In this document: in pieces, positions 44,002 through 52,581 of the stretch
Layout: every line of letters starts with the position of its first letter
Position numbering within the stretch: the first letter of the stretch is position 1
DNA from: JACXVD01 sp020446665
Lineage (GTDB): Bacteria; Pseudomonadota; Alphaproteobacteria; Sphingomonadales; Sphingomonadaceae
Assembly: GCA_041396905.1 (NCBI GenBank)
Contig: JAWKXQ010000008.1
Location: forward strand, 1-64,000
Direction: 5' to 3'
DNA: 64,000 nucleotides
The notes under the pieces: generated by a model
What the model was told of the DNA's origin: nothing
Database searches by the model: none
What the model saw: only the letters and a program-made list of their open reading frames with translations
Made by a program: the position numbers and the translations under genes

Positions 44002-45135
44002 GTGACTATCGAGAGCCTTGGCAGCGACGCGTTGGAGCGCATCACCGCTGCCGGCGATGCAGCTGCACTGGAAGCGCTGCGGGTCGAATATCTCGGCAAG
44101 CAGGGGTCGGTCTCAGCCTTGCTCAAGACGCTGGGCAAGATGAGCCCGGAAGAACGCCAGACAGAAGGGCCGAAGATTCACGCCTTGCGGCAGAGCGTCA
44201 CCGATGCGCTTGCCGCGCGCAAGGAAGCGATTGACGCCGCCGCGCTGGAACAGAAACTGGCTTCGGAAACGCTGGACCTGACGCTGCCTGCGCCTGAGCG
44301 TCCGCGTGGTAGCGTCCACCCCGTCAGCCAGGTGATGGATGAGCTGGCGGAAATCTTTGCTGATCTTGGCTTCGCAGTCGCAACCGGCCCGGAAGTCGAG
44401 GACGACTGGCACAATTTTACCGCGCTCAACATGCCGGAAAGCCATCCGGCGCGGGCGATGCACGACACGTTCTATTTCCCGGATAGCGCCGCGGATGGGC
44501 ACTCGGCCTCAAGCAGCGAAGCGGTAGGCCAGAAAAAACGCATGCTGCTGCGCACCCATACCAGCCCGGTGCAGATCCGGACGATGGTGGCAGAAGGTGC
44601 ACCCGTGCGGATCATCGCGCCGGGCCGCGTCTATCGCAGCGACAGCGATGCAACGCATACGCCGATGTTCCATCAGATCGAAGGGCTGGTGGTCGACAAG
44701 GGCATCCACCTCGGCCATCTCAAATGGACGCTCGAAACCTTCCTCAAGGCATTTTTCGAGCGGGACGATATCGTGCTGCGCCTGCGCCCTTCCTACTTCC
44801 CCTTCACGGAACCCTCGGTGGAAGTGGATGTCGGCTGGGAAGATGTGGGAGGCCGCCGCGTATTGGGTGGTGACGGCGATGCGCCGGGCCATGGCTGGAT
44901 GGAACTGCTTGGCAGCGGGATGGTCAACCGCCGGGTGATTGAATTTGCCGGACTGGACCCCGATGAATGGCAGGGCTTTGCCTTTGGCGTAGGCGTCGAT
45001 CGCCTTGCCATGCTGAAATACGCGATGGACGATCTGCGCGCCTTCTTTGATGGCGACATCCGCTGGCTGCAGCATTACGGCTTCTCGGCCTTTGACCAGC
45101 CGACACTGTCCGCCGGAGTGGGAGCAAGCGCATGA
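44002..45135 (+). CDS. pheS: Phenylalanyl-tRNA synthetase alpha subunit
   Basis: This 377-residue class II aminoacyl-tRNA synthetase subunit holds the catalytic core. Seen: an N-terminal coiled coil, motif 1/2 segments HPVSQVMDELAEIFADLGFA, MLLRTHTSPVQIRTM, RVYRSDSDATHTPMFHQIEG, and motif 3 FAFGVGVDRLAMLKYAMDDL. GTG at 44002 is preferred because GGAG lies seven bases upstream; the ATG at 43996 is only two bases from it and would be a poor start. pheT follows with an ATGA overlap. Confidence 0.97.
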   Translation: MTIESLGSDALERITAAGDAAALEALRVEYLGKQGSVSALLKTLGKMSPEERQTEGPKIHALRQSVTDALAARKEAIDAAALEQKLASETLDLTLPAPERPRGSVHPVSQVMDELAEIFADLGFAVATGPEVEDDWHNFTALNMPESHPARAMHDTFYFPDSAADGHSASSSEAVGQKKRMLLRTHTSPVQIRTMVAEGAPVRIIAPGRVYRSDSDATHTPMFHQIEGLVVDKGIHLGHLKWTLETFLKAFFERDDIVLRLRPSYFPFTEPSVEVDVGWEDVGGRRVLGGDGDAPGHGWMELLGSGMVNRRVIEFAGLDPDEWQGFAFGVGVDRLAMLKYAMDDLRAFFDGDIRWLQHYGFSAFDQPTLSAGVGASA

Positions 45136-47564
45136 AGTTCTCGCTCGAATGGCTCAAATATTTCCTCGACACCGAAGCTTCCGCAGCGGAGATTTCGGCG
45201 AAGCTCAACGCCATCGGCCTTGAGGTCGAGGGAGTGGAAGACCCGGCGGAGAGCCTCGCCGGATTCCGCATTGCCCATGTGCTGACCGCTGCTCCGCATC
45301 CCGATGCGGACAAACTTCAGGTCCTCTCCATCGATACTGGCGACGGCAAGCCGCTGCAGGTGGTCTGCGGTGCGCCCAATGCCCGTGCCGGGATGAAGGG
45401 TGTGCTGGGCCTGCCGGGCGCGGTGGTTCCCGCAAACGGAATGCAATTGCGCAAGAGCGCGATCCGCGGGGTCGAAAGCAATGGCATGATGTGTTCCACC
45501 CGCGAGCTGGAACTGGGCGATGACCATGACGGGATCATCGAATTGCCTGCGGATGCCCCGGTCGGCACGGATTTCGCCACCTATCACGGCGCCTCGCCCG
45601 TTTTCGACGTGGCCATTACCCCCAACCGCCCTGACTGCATGGGCGTGGACGGGATTGCCCGCGATCTCGCCGCAGCCGGGATCGGGACATACAAACCCTT
45701 CGTGCAGGAACCGGTGGCCGGGAAATTCCCTTGCCCGGTGGAGATCCGCACGGATGACCCGGCAGGCTGCCCGGCCTTCTATGGCCGCGTCATTCGCGGG
45801 GTCACCAATGGCAGCTCGCCCGACTGGATGCAGCAGCGCCTGCTTTCAGCCGGGCAGCGCCCGATCAGCGCCTTGGTGGACATCACCAATTATGTGATGC
45901 TGGCCTTTGGCCGCCCGGCCCATGCCTATGACCTTGCCAAGCTCAACGGCGCGGTCGTTGCTCGCCGCGCCAAGGACGGCGAGCAGGTGCTGGCACTCAA
46001 TGAGAAGACCTACACGCTCGATTCCGAAATGACCGTGATCGCTGATGCCAGCGGTGTGCACGATATTGCCGGGATCATGGGCGGTGAACATTCAGGGTGT
46101 AGTGAAAGCACCACCGATGTGCTGCTGGAAATCGCCTATTTCGATCCTGATCGGATAGGGGCCACCGGGCGCAAGCTGGGGCTGACTTCTGACGCTCGCA
46201 CCCGTTTCGAACGCGGGGTGGACCCCGAATTCCTCGATGCGGGGCTGGAAATCCTCACCGCACTGATTCTCAAGATATGTGGAGGCGAAGCTTCGGAAGT
46301 GATCCGCGCCGGGGCACCGCCGGTCGAGCGCAAGCTGGTCAATTACGAACCCCTGCTGGTTGAAAAGCTGGGCGGAGTCGATGTGGATGAGGCAGACCAG
46401 CTCGCTATACTTTCTGCACTGGGCTTTGAAGCGCTGAACACGCAGATCGGGCCAGGCCGCAAGACCTGGCAGATGAGCTGTCCGCCGCGCCGCCACGATA
46501 TCGAAGGGTCAGCCGATCTGGTCGAGGAAGTGGTGCGGATCCATGGTCTCGACAATGTGGCCAGCGTGCCGTTGCCACGTGTGCCGGGTGTCGCAAAACC
46601 GACTGCTACGCCTGCGCAGCAGATGGAACGCCGCCTGCGCCGCGCCGCTGCTGCCCGTGGATTGAATGAAGCGGTGACCTGGTCCTTCCTGCCCACTGAT
46701 GAGGCAGAGCATTTCGCCCTTCGGCAGGCTCAGGGTGATCGGGAACAATTATGGGTGCTGGAAAACCCGATCAGCGAGGATATGAAGGCGATGCGGCCAT
46801 CGCTGCTGGCTGGCCTGCTATCGGCGGCACGGCGCAATGCTGATCGCGGTGCAGCCGGTGTGCGGCTGTTCGAAATCGGGCGGCGCTATTTCCGGGCAAC
46901 TGACGGGTCGAGCGATGAAAGGCTGACGCTGGGCATCGTCCTGTCTGGCGAAAAGCGCGCCAGCGGCTGGGCCACGGGCAAGGCGCAGGGCTTTGATGCC
47001 TTCGACGCCAAGGCAGAGGCCGAGGCGCTGCTGGCAGAGGCGGGTGTTGCCGTGGACAAGCTGATGGTTATGGGTGAGGCCGGCGAGCAGTTCCATCCCG
47101 GCCAGTCCGCCACCTTGCGGCTGGGGCCGAAAAATGTGCTGGCCCGGTTCGGTGCCTTGCATCCCCGCACGCTCAAGGCATTCGATATTGATGGCCCTGT
47201 GGTGGCGGTGGAAATTTTCCTCGATGCCATCCCGGCGAAGAAAGGCGCAGCCAGCTTCGCCCGTCCGGCCTATGCACCGCCAGCGCTGCAAAGCGTGGAA
47301 CGCGATTTTGCCTTCCTTGTCGATGTGGCGCTGCCCGCAGGCGATCTGCTGCGCGCGGTAAAGGGTGCGGACAAGGCGAATATCGTCGATGCCCGCATCT
47401 TTGACGATTTCCGCGGGCAGGGTGTGCCGGACGGCAAGAAATCCATTGCGGTCGAGGTCACGCTTCAGCCGGGCGAGAAGAGCTACACCGATGAGGAGAT
47501 CAAGGCGATTTCCGACAGGGTGGTGGCAGCAGCGGCCAAACAGGGCGCGGAGCTGCGCGGATGA
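45132..47564 (+). CDS. pheT: Phenylalanyl-tRNA synthetase beta subunit
   Basis: This 810-residue subunit has, in order, an N-terminal part with an OB-type tRNA-binding domain (about 40-150; RIAHVLTAAPHPDADKLQVL), B3/B4 (about 200-380, editing region), the B5 domain (near 400-480), the catalytic-like core (ARGLNEAVTWSFL, MRPSLLAGLLSAARRNADRG) and a C-terminal FDX-ACB domain (YAPPALQSVERDFAFLVDVA). It is translationally coupled to pheS and to the SDR gene downstream, each by a four-base overlap. Confidence 0.97.
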   Translation: MKFSLEWLKYFLDTEASAAEISAKLNAIGLEVEGVEDPAESLAGFRIAHVLTAAPHPDADKLQVLSIDTGDGKPLQVVCGAPNARAGMKGVLGLPGAVVPANGMQLRKSAIRGVESNGMMCSTRELELGDDHDGIIELPADAPVGTDFATYHGASPVFDVAITPNRPDCMGVDGIARDLAAAGIGTYKPFVQEPVAGKFPCPVEIRTDDPAGCPAFYGRVIRGVTNGSSPDWMQQRLLSAGQRPISALVDITNYVMLAFGRPAHAYDLAKLNGAVVARRAKDGEQVLALNEKTYTLDSEMTVIADASGVHDIAGIMGGEHSGCSESTTDVLLEIAYFDPDRIGATGRKLGLTSDARTRFERGVDPEFLDAGLEILTALILKICGGEASEVIRAGAPPVERKLVNYEPLLVEKLGGVDVDEADQLAILSALGFEALNTQIGPGRKTWQMSCPPRRHDIEGSADLVEEVVRIHGLDNVASVPLPRVPGVAKPTATPAQQMERRLRRAAAARGLNEAVTWSFLPTDEAEHFALRQAQGDREQLWVLENPISEDMKAMRPSLLAGLLSAARRNADRGAAGVRLFEIGRRYFRATDGSSDERLTLGIVLSGEKRASGWATGKAQGFDAFDAKAEAEALLAEAGVAVDKLMVMGEAGEQFHPGQSATLRLGPKNVLARFGALHPRTLKAFDIDGPVVAVEIFLDAIPAKKGAASFARPAYAPPALQSVERDFAFLVDVALPAGDLLRAVKGADKANIVDARIFDDFRGQGVPDGKKSIAVEVTLQPGEKSYTDEEIKAISDRVVAAAAKQGAELRG

Positions 47565-48307
47565 GCCGGATTGCCCTCGTTACCGGAGCGAGCTCTGGCA
47601 TTGGCGAAGCCTGCGCGCGCAGCCTGATCGGTTCGGGCTGGCGCGTGATCGGCACCGGGCGCCGGACTGAGCGGCTGGGCGCGCTGGCTGCTGAACTGGG
47701 CGATGCCTTCCATCCGGCTGTGTTCGACGTCCGCGATGAAGCTGCCCGCGATGCGGCGCTGGATGCGCTGCCAGCCGAATTTGCGGGGATTGATCTGCTG
47801 GTCAACAATGCCGGTCTGGCGCTGGGTACAGCGCCTGCTCAGTCGGCTGATCTCGATCAGTGGAAGACCATGATCGAAACCAATGTCACAGCGCTGATCT
47901 CGCTCACGCACAAGCTGCTGCCGGGCCTGATCGAGCGCAAGGGCGCGGTGATCAACCTGTCCAGCGTGGCCGCGACCTATCCCTATAAAGGGGGCAATGT
48001 CTATGGCGGGACCAAGGCCTTCGTGCGCCAGTTCAGCCTTGGCCTGCGCAGCGATTTGTCGGGCACGGGCGTGCGGGTCTGCTCGATCGAGCCGGGCATG
48101 GTCGAAACCGAATTCACCATGGTGCGCACGGGCGGCAACCGCGAGGCGCATGAGGCGCTCTATGGTGGGGCGACCCCGATGACCGGTGAGGATATTGCGG
48201 AAACCGTGCGCTGGGTGGCGGAACTGCCCCCGCATCTCAACATCAACACGCTCGAACTGATGCCGGTAAGCCAGAGCTTCGCCGGTTTCCAGATCGCGCG
48301 GGACTGA
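47561..48307 (+). CDS. SDR-family NADP-dependent dehydrogenase (YdfG-like)
   Basis: This 248-residue short-chain dehydrogenase has the cofactor loop VTGASSGIGEACARSL, an Arg-rich GTGRRTERL favouring NADP, the NNAG motif (LLVNNAGLALG), catalytic Ser (INLSSVAATYPY) and Tyr/Lys (NVYGGTKAF). The C-terminal block SIEPGMVETEFTMVR and GGATPMTGEDIAETVRWVAE resembles YdfG 3-hydroxy acid dehydrogenases, which oxidise L-serine, L-allo-threonine and similar acids. The start overlaps the pheT stop (ATGA), an unusual coupling for a metabolic gene with a synthetase. Confidence 0.9.
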   Translation: MSRIALVTGASSGIGEACARSLIGSGWRVIGTGRRTERLGALAAELGDAFHPAVFDVRDEAARDAALDALPAEFAGIDLLVNNAGLALGTAPAQSADLDQWKTMIETNVTALISLTHKLLPGLIERKGAVINLSSVAATYPYKGGNVYGGTKAFVRQFSLGLRSDLSGTGVRVCSIEPGMVETEFTMVRTGGNREAHEALYGGATPMTGEDIAETVRWVAELPPHLNINTLELMPVSQSFAGFQIARD

Positions 48308-48322
48308 AACGATACCTTCTGC

Positions 48323-49858
48323 ATGACTTCCAATCGCCGCACTTTCGCGATCATCTCGCACCCTGACGCCGGTAAGACCACGCTGACGGAAAAGCTCCTG
48401 CTGCAAGGCGGGGCGATCCATCTTGCGGGCGAGGTCAAAGCACGCGGCGCGGCGCGGCGGGCACGCTCTGACTGGATGAAGATCGAGCAGCAGCGCGGCA
48501 TTTCCGTCACGTCCAGCGTGATGACTTTCGAGAAGGATTTTGATGGCGAGACGATCACCTTCAACCTGCTCGACACGCCGGGGCACGAGGATTTCTCCGA
48601 AGATACATATCGCACGCTGACCGCGGTCGACAGCGCAATCATGGTGATCGACGCTGCCAAGGGGATCGAGCCGCAGACGCGGAAGCTGTTTGAAGTCTGC
48701 CGTTTGCGCAGCGTGCCGATCATCACCTTCATCAACAAGGTCGATCGTGAAGGCCGCTCTATCTTCGAGACTCTGGACGAAGTGGCCGATGCGCTGGCGC
48801 TGGATGTCAGCCCCCAGAATGCCCCGCTGGGGATGGGCGGGCTGTTTCGCGGCATTCTCGATTTCGATAGCGAGACCGTGTCGATCCCCGAAGGGGGCAG
48901 CAAGGAATTCCTCGGCACGCGTGAACCGCTGGGGGCGCTGCCTGACGAGCTGGCCGAAGAAATCGAACTGGCCCGGATCGGCTATCCCGAATTCGACCTG
49001 GAGGCCTATCGTAACGGCGATCTGACGCCGGTTTTCTTCGGCTCGGCACTGAAGAATTTCGGGGTTGAGGAACTGATTGCCGCCATCGCGCGCTGGGCTC
49101 CGCCGCCGCGTCCGCAGCCCAGCGAACAGGGCGAAATCAGCCCGGAACATGATGAAGTGACCGGCTTCATCTTCAAGGTTCAGGCCAATATGGACCCGCA
49201 GCACCGCGACCGGATTGCCTTCATGCGGATGGTCAGCGGCACGTTCAGGCGCGGGATGAAGCTCACGCCATCTGGCCTGGGCAAGCCGATTGCAGTGCAT
49301 TCACCGATCCTGTTCTTCGCGCAGGACCGCGAGATTGCCGATACAGCGGAGGCTGGCGACATTATCGGCATTCCCAACCACGGCACTTTGCGCGTGGGCG
49401 ATACGCTGAGCGAAAAGAACGCCTTCCGCTTCACCGGGCTGCCCAATTTCGCGCCGGAAATATTGCGCCGCATTGCCCTGCGCGATCCGACCAAGACCAA
49501 GCAATTGCGCAAGGCGCTGGATGATCTGTCCGAAGAGGGCGTGATCCAGGTCTTCTACCCCGAATTCGGGGCGCAATGGATCGTTGGCGTGGTCGGGCAG
49601 TTGCAGCTGGAGGTGCTTATCAGCCGGCTGGAGGCGGAATACAAGGTGGAGGCGGGGCTCGAAGCATCCCCCTTCGCCACCGCACGCTGGCTGAAAGGTG
49701 ATGCCAAGGCGCTGGAGGAGTTCGAGAAATTCAACCGCTCCAACCTCGCGAAGGACCGTGACGGTGATCTGGTGTTCATGGCCAAGAGCCCGTGGGACGT
49801 GAATTATCAAGAAGAAAAGAACCCCGAACTGACTTTCAGCGCCACCAAGGAGCGCTGA
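48323..49858 (+). CDS. prfC: Peptide chain release factor 3
   Basis: This 511-residue translational GTPase recycles RF1/RF2 from terminating ribosomes. GTPase motifs: G1 SHPDAGKTTLTEKLL, G2 region QRGISVTSSVMTF, G3 DTPGHEDFSEDTYRTL and G4 TFINKVDREG. EF-G-like domains follow: NVNYQEEKNP and VGVVGQLQLEVL. The length is slightly shorter than enterobacterial RF3 but normal for this group. It follows the SDR gene by 15 bases. Confidence 0.96.
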   Translation: MTSNRRTFAIISHPDAGKTTLTEKLLLQGGAIHLAGEVKARGAARRARSDWMKIEQQRGISVTSSVMTFEKDFDGETITFNLLDTPGHEDFSEDTYRTLTAVDSAIMVIDAAKGIEPQTRKLFEVCRLRSVPIITFINKVDREGRSIFETLDEVADALALDVSPQNAPLGMGGLFRGILDFDSETVSIPEGGSKEFLGTREPLGALPDELAEEIELARIGYPEFDLEAYRNGDLTPVFFGSALKNFGVEELIAAIARWAPPPRPQPSEQGEISPEHDEVTGFIFKVQANMDPQHRDRIAFMRMVSGTFRRGMKLTPSGLGKPIAVHSPILFFAQDREIADTAEAGDIIGIPNHGTLRVGDTLSEKNAFRFTGLPNFAPEILRRIALRDPTKTKQLRKALDDLSEEGVIQVFYPEFGAQWIVGVVGQLQLEVLISRLEAEYKVEAGLEASPFATARWLKGDAKALEEFEKFNRSNLAKDRDGDLVFMAKSPWDVNYQEEKNPELTFSATKER

Positions 49859-49896
49859 CTCTTGCGGATCGGTCCGGTCCGTTCCAAGGTCGGCGC

Positions 49897-50766
49897 ATGA
49901 CGCTACTCGGCCCGACTTCGCAAAGCTTCATCTCGCAGCGCCTGCGGCTGCATTATGTCGATTGGGGCAATCCCGGAAAGCCGCCCTTGCTGATGATTCA
50001 CGGCGGGCGCGATCATTGTCGCAACTGGGATTGGGTGGCCGAACAATTGCGCGAGGATTGGCACATCATTGCGATCGATCATCGCGGCCATGGCGACAGC
50101 GATTGGGTCAGTGATGGCAATTACCTGATTTCAGACATGATTTACGATGTCGCGCAATTGGTCCATCAGCTCGATCTCGCGCCGGTGTCCATCCTCTCCC
50201 ATTCGATGGGGGGCGGGGTCGCAATGGGCTTTGCCGGGGCCTTCCCCGATCAGGTGAGCAAGCTGGTCGCGATCGAGCCGGTCGGCCTCTCGCCCGAGAT
50301 GGAACAGGGGCAGGATGGCAAGACCTATCCGGAGCGGATTGCCGACTGGGTCGGGCGCAAGCGGGATGCGGCGGCGCGCAAGGTAAAGAGCTATCCGACA
50401 ATCGAGGCCGCGCAGGAACGGATGCAGGCGGTCAATCACTTCCTGACCGAAGAACAGGCGCGGCATCTGACGTTGCATGGCGTGAACCGCAATGAAGATG
50501 GCAGTTTCAGCTGGAAGTTCGACCCGCATCTGCACAGCTGGCCGGTGGATGCGACCCCACGCGAAATGCGCGAAGACATGTGGCGGGCGATCACTTGCCC
50601 GGTCCTGCTGCTCTATGGCGCAGACAGTTTTGCGACCAATCCCGAGAAGACGGACCGGCTGAAATTCTTCCAGAATGCGCGTATGATCGAATTCGAAAAT
50701 GCGGGCCACTGGCTCCACCATGACCAGTTCGATCGCTTTATGGTGACCCTGCGGGAGTTCCTCTGA
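49897..50766 (+). CDS. Alpha/beta hydrolase
   Basis: This 289-residue alpha/beta-hydrolase fold protein has the oxyanion segment MIHGGRDHCRNWD, IDHRGHGDSDW, the nucleophile elbow ILSHSMGGGVAMGF (Ser in SHSMGG), an acid near LLLYGADSFATNP, and the catalytic His in FENAGHWLHHDQFDRF. It is complete. ATG 49897 is selected over the frame start at 49792, which overlaps the end of prfC. The stop overlaps the next gene's start (TGATG), so both are made together. Substrate unknown; the family includes esterases, epoxide hydrolases and haloalkane dehalogenases. Confidence 0.85.
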   Translation: MTLLGPTSQSFISQRLRLHYVDWGNPGKPPLLMIHGGRDHCRNWDWVAEQLREDWHIIAIDHRGHGDSDWVSDGNYLISDMIYDVAQLVHQLDLAPVSILSHSMGGGVAMGFAGAFPDQVSKLVAIEPVGLSPEMEQGQDGKTYPERIADWVGRKRDAAARKVKSYPTIEAAQERMQAVNHFLTEEQARHLTLHGVNRNEDGSFSWKFDPHLHSWPVDATPREMREDMWRAITCPVLLLYGADSFATNPEKTDRLKFFQNARMIEFENAGHWLHHDQFDRFMVTLREFL

Positions 50767-51341
50767 TGGCAGAATTCTTCCCGGCGCTGGAACAGCGTCA
50801 TGTCGATATGATTGCGCGCCAGCCCGTGTTCTTTGTGGCCACCGCTGCAGCGGATGGACGGATCAATCTCAGCCCCAAGGGTTATGACGCGTTCCGTGTG
50901 CTCTCGCCCGGCCGGGTTGCCTATCTCGACCTTGGCGGCTCGGGGAACGAGACTCATGCGCATCTGGCGGCTGATGGTCGCATTACGGTGATGTTCTGCA
51001 ATTTCCAGCAACCGGCCAATATTCTGCGCATTTACGGCCGTGGGCAGCCAGTATTGCCACAGGATGATGGCTGGAATGAACTGGCCGCGCATTTCACGCT
51101 GATGCCGGGCACACGGCAGATATTCGTGATTGATGTTGAAAGCGTGCAGACAAGCTGCGGCTGGGGCGTGCCGTTCATGGAGTATAGCGGAGAGCGCGAG
51201 ACGCTGAAGAAGGCGCATGCGCAATCCGATCCGCGTGAATGGGCGGCCAAACATGGCATGCGGCTGGCCAGTATTGATGGTCTGCCGACACGGCCAACGG
51301 ATCGCTATATTGCTGGCGATGATCCTGCAGGAGCTGCGTGA
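50766..51341 (+). CDS. Pyridoxamine 5'-phosphate oxidase-fold protein
   Basis: This 191-residue flavin-binding split-barrel protein has the start FFPALEQRHVDMIARQPVFF and the block GRINLSPKGYDAFRVLSPGR with a later GSGNETHAHLAADGRITVMF. Members bind FMN, F420 or haem; this subtype is uncharacterised. It is coupled to the alpha/beta hydrolase gene upstream and followed after 16 bases by an EEP-family gene, forming a three-gene run of small soluble enzymes. Confidence 0.85.
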   Translation: MAEFFPALEQRHVDMIARQPVFFVATAAADGRINLSPKGYDAFRVLSPGRVAYLDLGGSGNETHAHLAADGRITVMFCNFQQPANILRIYGRGQPVLPQDDGWNELAAHFTLMPGTRQIFVIDVESVQTSCGWGVPFMEYSGERETLKKAHAQSDPREWAAKHGMRLASIDGLPTRPTDRYIAGDDPAGAA

Positions 51342-51357
51342 CAGGCGGGCGAGCAAC

Positions 51358-52059
51358 ATGCAGCTGACCTTTGCCAGCTATAATATCCATAAGGCCGTGG
51401 GCACGGATGGGGTCCGCGATCCGGACCGGATCATTACTGTCCTGCGTGAAATGGATGCCGATATCATCGCCTTGCAAGAGGCCGACCGGCGGCTGGGTGA
51501 GCGCGCGAGTGTGCTGTCGCGCGCGGCGCTGGACGATACGCCCTGGTTCCCCGCTGATGTCGCACGCAGGCCGCGCAGTCTCGGCTGGCATGGCAATGCC
51601 TTGCTCGTCCGGCGCGGGCTGCAGGTTCTGGATGCCGAAGCGATCCATCTGCCCACGCTGGAGCCACGCGGTGCGGTGCGGGTGGACCTGATCGCTGACG
51701 GGCGCAAAGTGCGGGTCGTGGGGACGCATCTGGATCTTTCCGGCTTGCGTCGGCGCGACCAGATCCGCGCAATCATGGCGCATTTGCAGGAATGTGACGG
51801 CGATCCGCCCACTGTGATTATGGGCGATTTCAATCAATGGGGTCTGCGCGGCGGCGCGATGCAGGCCTTTGGCCCTGATTGGCAGCTTTGCACGCCGGGG
51901 CAAAGCTTCCCCAGCCGCCGCCCGATTGCCCGGCTGGATCGCATCGTACTCTCGCATCACTGGAAGGCGGGGGCATGCGGTGTCCACCATAGCGCCGCGG
52001 CCAGTCGTGCGTCGGACCACTTGCCTGTCTGGCAGCAAACCGAACTGACTAAAAAATAG
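51358..52059 (+). CDS. Endonuclease/exonuclease/phosphatase family protein
   Basis: This 233-residue EEP-fold protein has the metal and catalytic motifs LTFASYNIHKAVG, IIALQEADR (catalytic Glu), VVGTHLDLS, IMGDFNQWG and SRASDHLPVW (His at the C-terminus). The family includes phosphodiesterases, DNases and inositol phosphatases. The absence of a signal peptide argues for a cytoplasmic role. ATG 51358 is chosen as it begins the fold; the frame start at 51217 lies inside the preceding gene. Confidence 0.85.
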   Translation: MQLTFASYNIHKAVGTDGVRDPDRIITVLREMDADIIALQEADRRLGERASVLSRAALDDTPWFPADVARRPRSLGWHGNALLVRRGLQVLDAEAIHLPTLEPRGAVRVDLIADGRKVRVVGTHLDLSGLRRRDQIRAIMAHLQECDGDPPTVIMGDFNQWGLRGGAMQAFGPDWQLCTPGQSFPSRRPIARLDRIVLSHHWKAGACGVHHSAAASRASDHLPVWQQTELTKK

Positions 52060-52088
52060 TCATCAGCCCAATTATTAGGCATATACAT

Positions 52089-52105
52089 TGCACCAAGGAC
52101 GGTGT
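52089..52105 (+). promoter_or_regulatory. Possible NtrC-type enhancer site
   Basis: TGCACC-AAGGAC-GGTGTT at 52089-52105 resembles the NtrC dyad GCACC-N5-GGTGC, but with a six-base spacer and one mismatched end. It lies roughly 70-80 bases upstream of the expected sigma-54 transcription start, a suitable distance. A weak call on its own, strengthened by the promoter next to it. Confidence 0.35.
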
Positions 52106-52145
52106 TTCGGCTTCTGAATCCCTGAAATCCTGCGAAATTTGATTC

Positions 52146-52161
52146 TGGCATGGCTGTTGCA
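52146..52161 (+). promoter_or_regulatory. Sigma-54 promoter of glnK-amtB
   Basis: TGGCATGGCTGTTGCA matches the RpoN consensus TGGCAC-G-N4-TTGCA with one change (T for C) and exact spacing between the invariant GG and GC. It lies 49 bases before the glnK start, giving a leader of about 40 bases. glnK-amtB is a classical NtrC/RpoN target in proteobacteria, which supports the call. Confidence 0.8.
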
Positions 52162-52210
52162 ATGCAGCATACGGCCGGGATGTGCCCGGTAAAGCAGCCA
52201 GGGGGCATCG

Positions 52211-52549
52211 ATGAAATTCATCATCGCCATCGTAAAACCGTTCAAGCTCGACGAAGTGCGTGAAGCACTGACCGCCATTGGCGTTGCGGGCATGACCGTA
52301 TCCGAAGTCAAAGGCTTCGGCCGCCAGAAAGGCCAGACCGAGATTTATCGCGGGGCCGAGTACTCGACCAACATGCTTCCCAAGGTGAAGCTGGAAATTG
52401 CAGTGACCGATGAAATCGCACCGCAGGTGGTCGAAACCATCCAGCAAGCCGCCAGCACGGAAAGCATTGGCGATGGCAAGATCTTCGTACTGGATCTCGC
52501 CTCGGCAACGCGCATCCGCACCGGTGAATCCGGGGATACCGCGCTGTGA
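52211..52549 (+). CDS. glnK: P-II nitrogen regulatory protein
   Basis: This 112-residue signalling trimer reads MKFIIAIVKPFKLDEVREAL, with the uridylylation Tyr51 in the T-loop (TEIYRGAEYSTN) and the C-terminal GDGKIFVLDLASATRIRTGE. It senses ATP/ADP and 2-oxoglutarate and blocks AmtB when nitrogen is ample. It precedes amtB behind a sigma-54 promoter, hence the GlnK assignment. A second P-II gene follows amtB. Confidence 0.95.
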   Translation: MKFIIAIVKPFKLDEVREALTAIGVAGMTVSEVKGFGRQKGQTEIYRGAEYSTNMLPKVKLEIAVTDEIAPQVVETIQQAASTESIGDGKIFVLDLASATRIRTGESGDTAL

Positions 52550-52581
52550 GCCGGCCCGTGACAGACATGAAGGGTAACACC

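Noticed and set aside
47483..49300. 605-residue open frame on the minus strand
   Set aside because: It lies antisense to the SDR gene and prfC, whose motifs are complete. Its translation is His/Arg-rich with no domain, as expected for the antisense of GC-rich codons.
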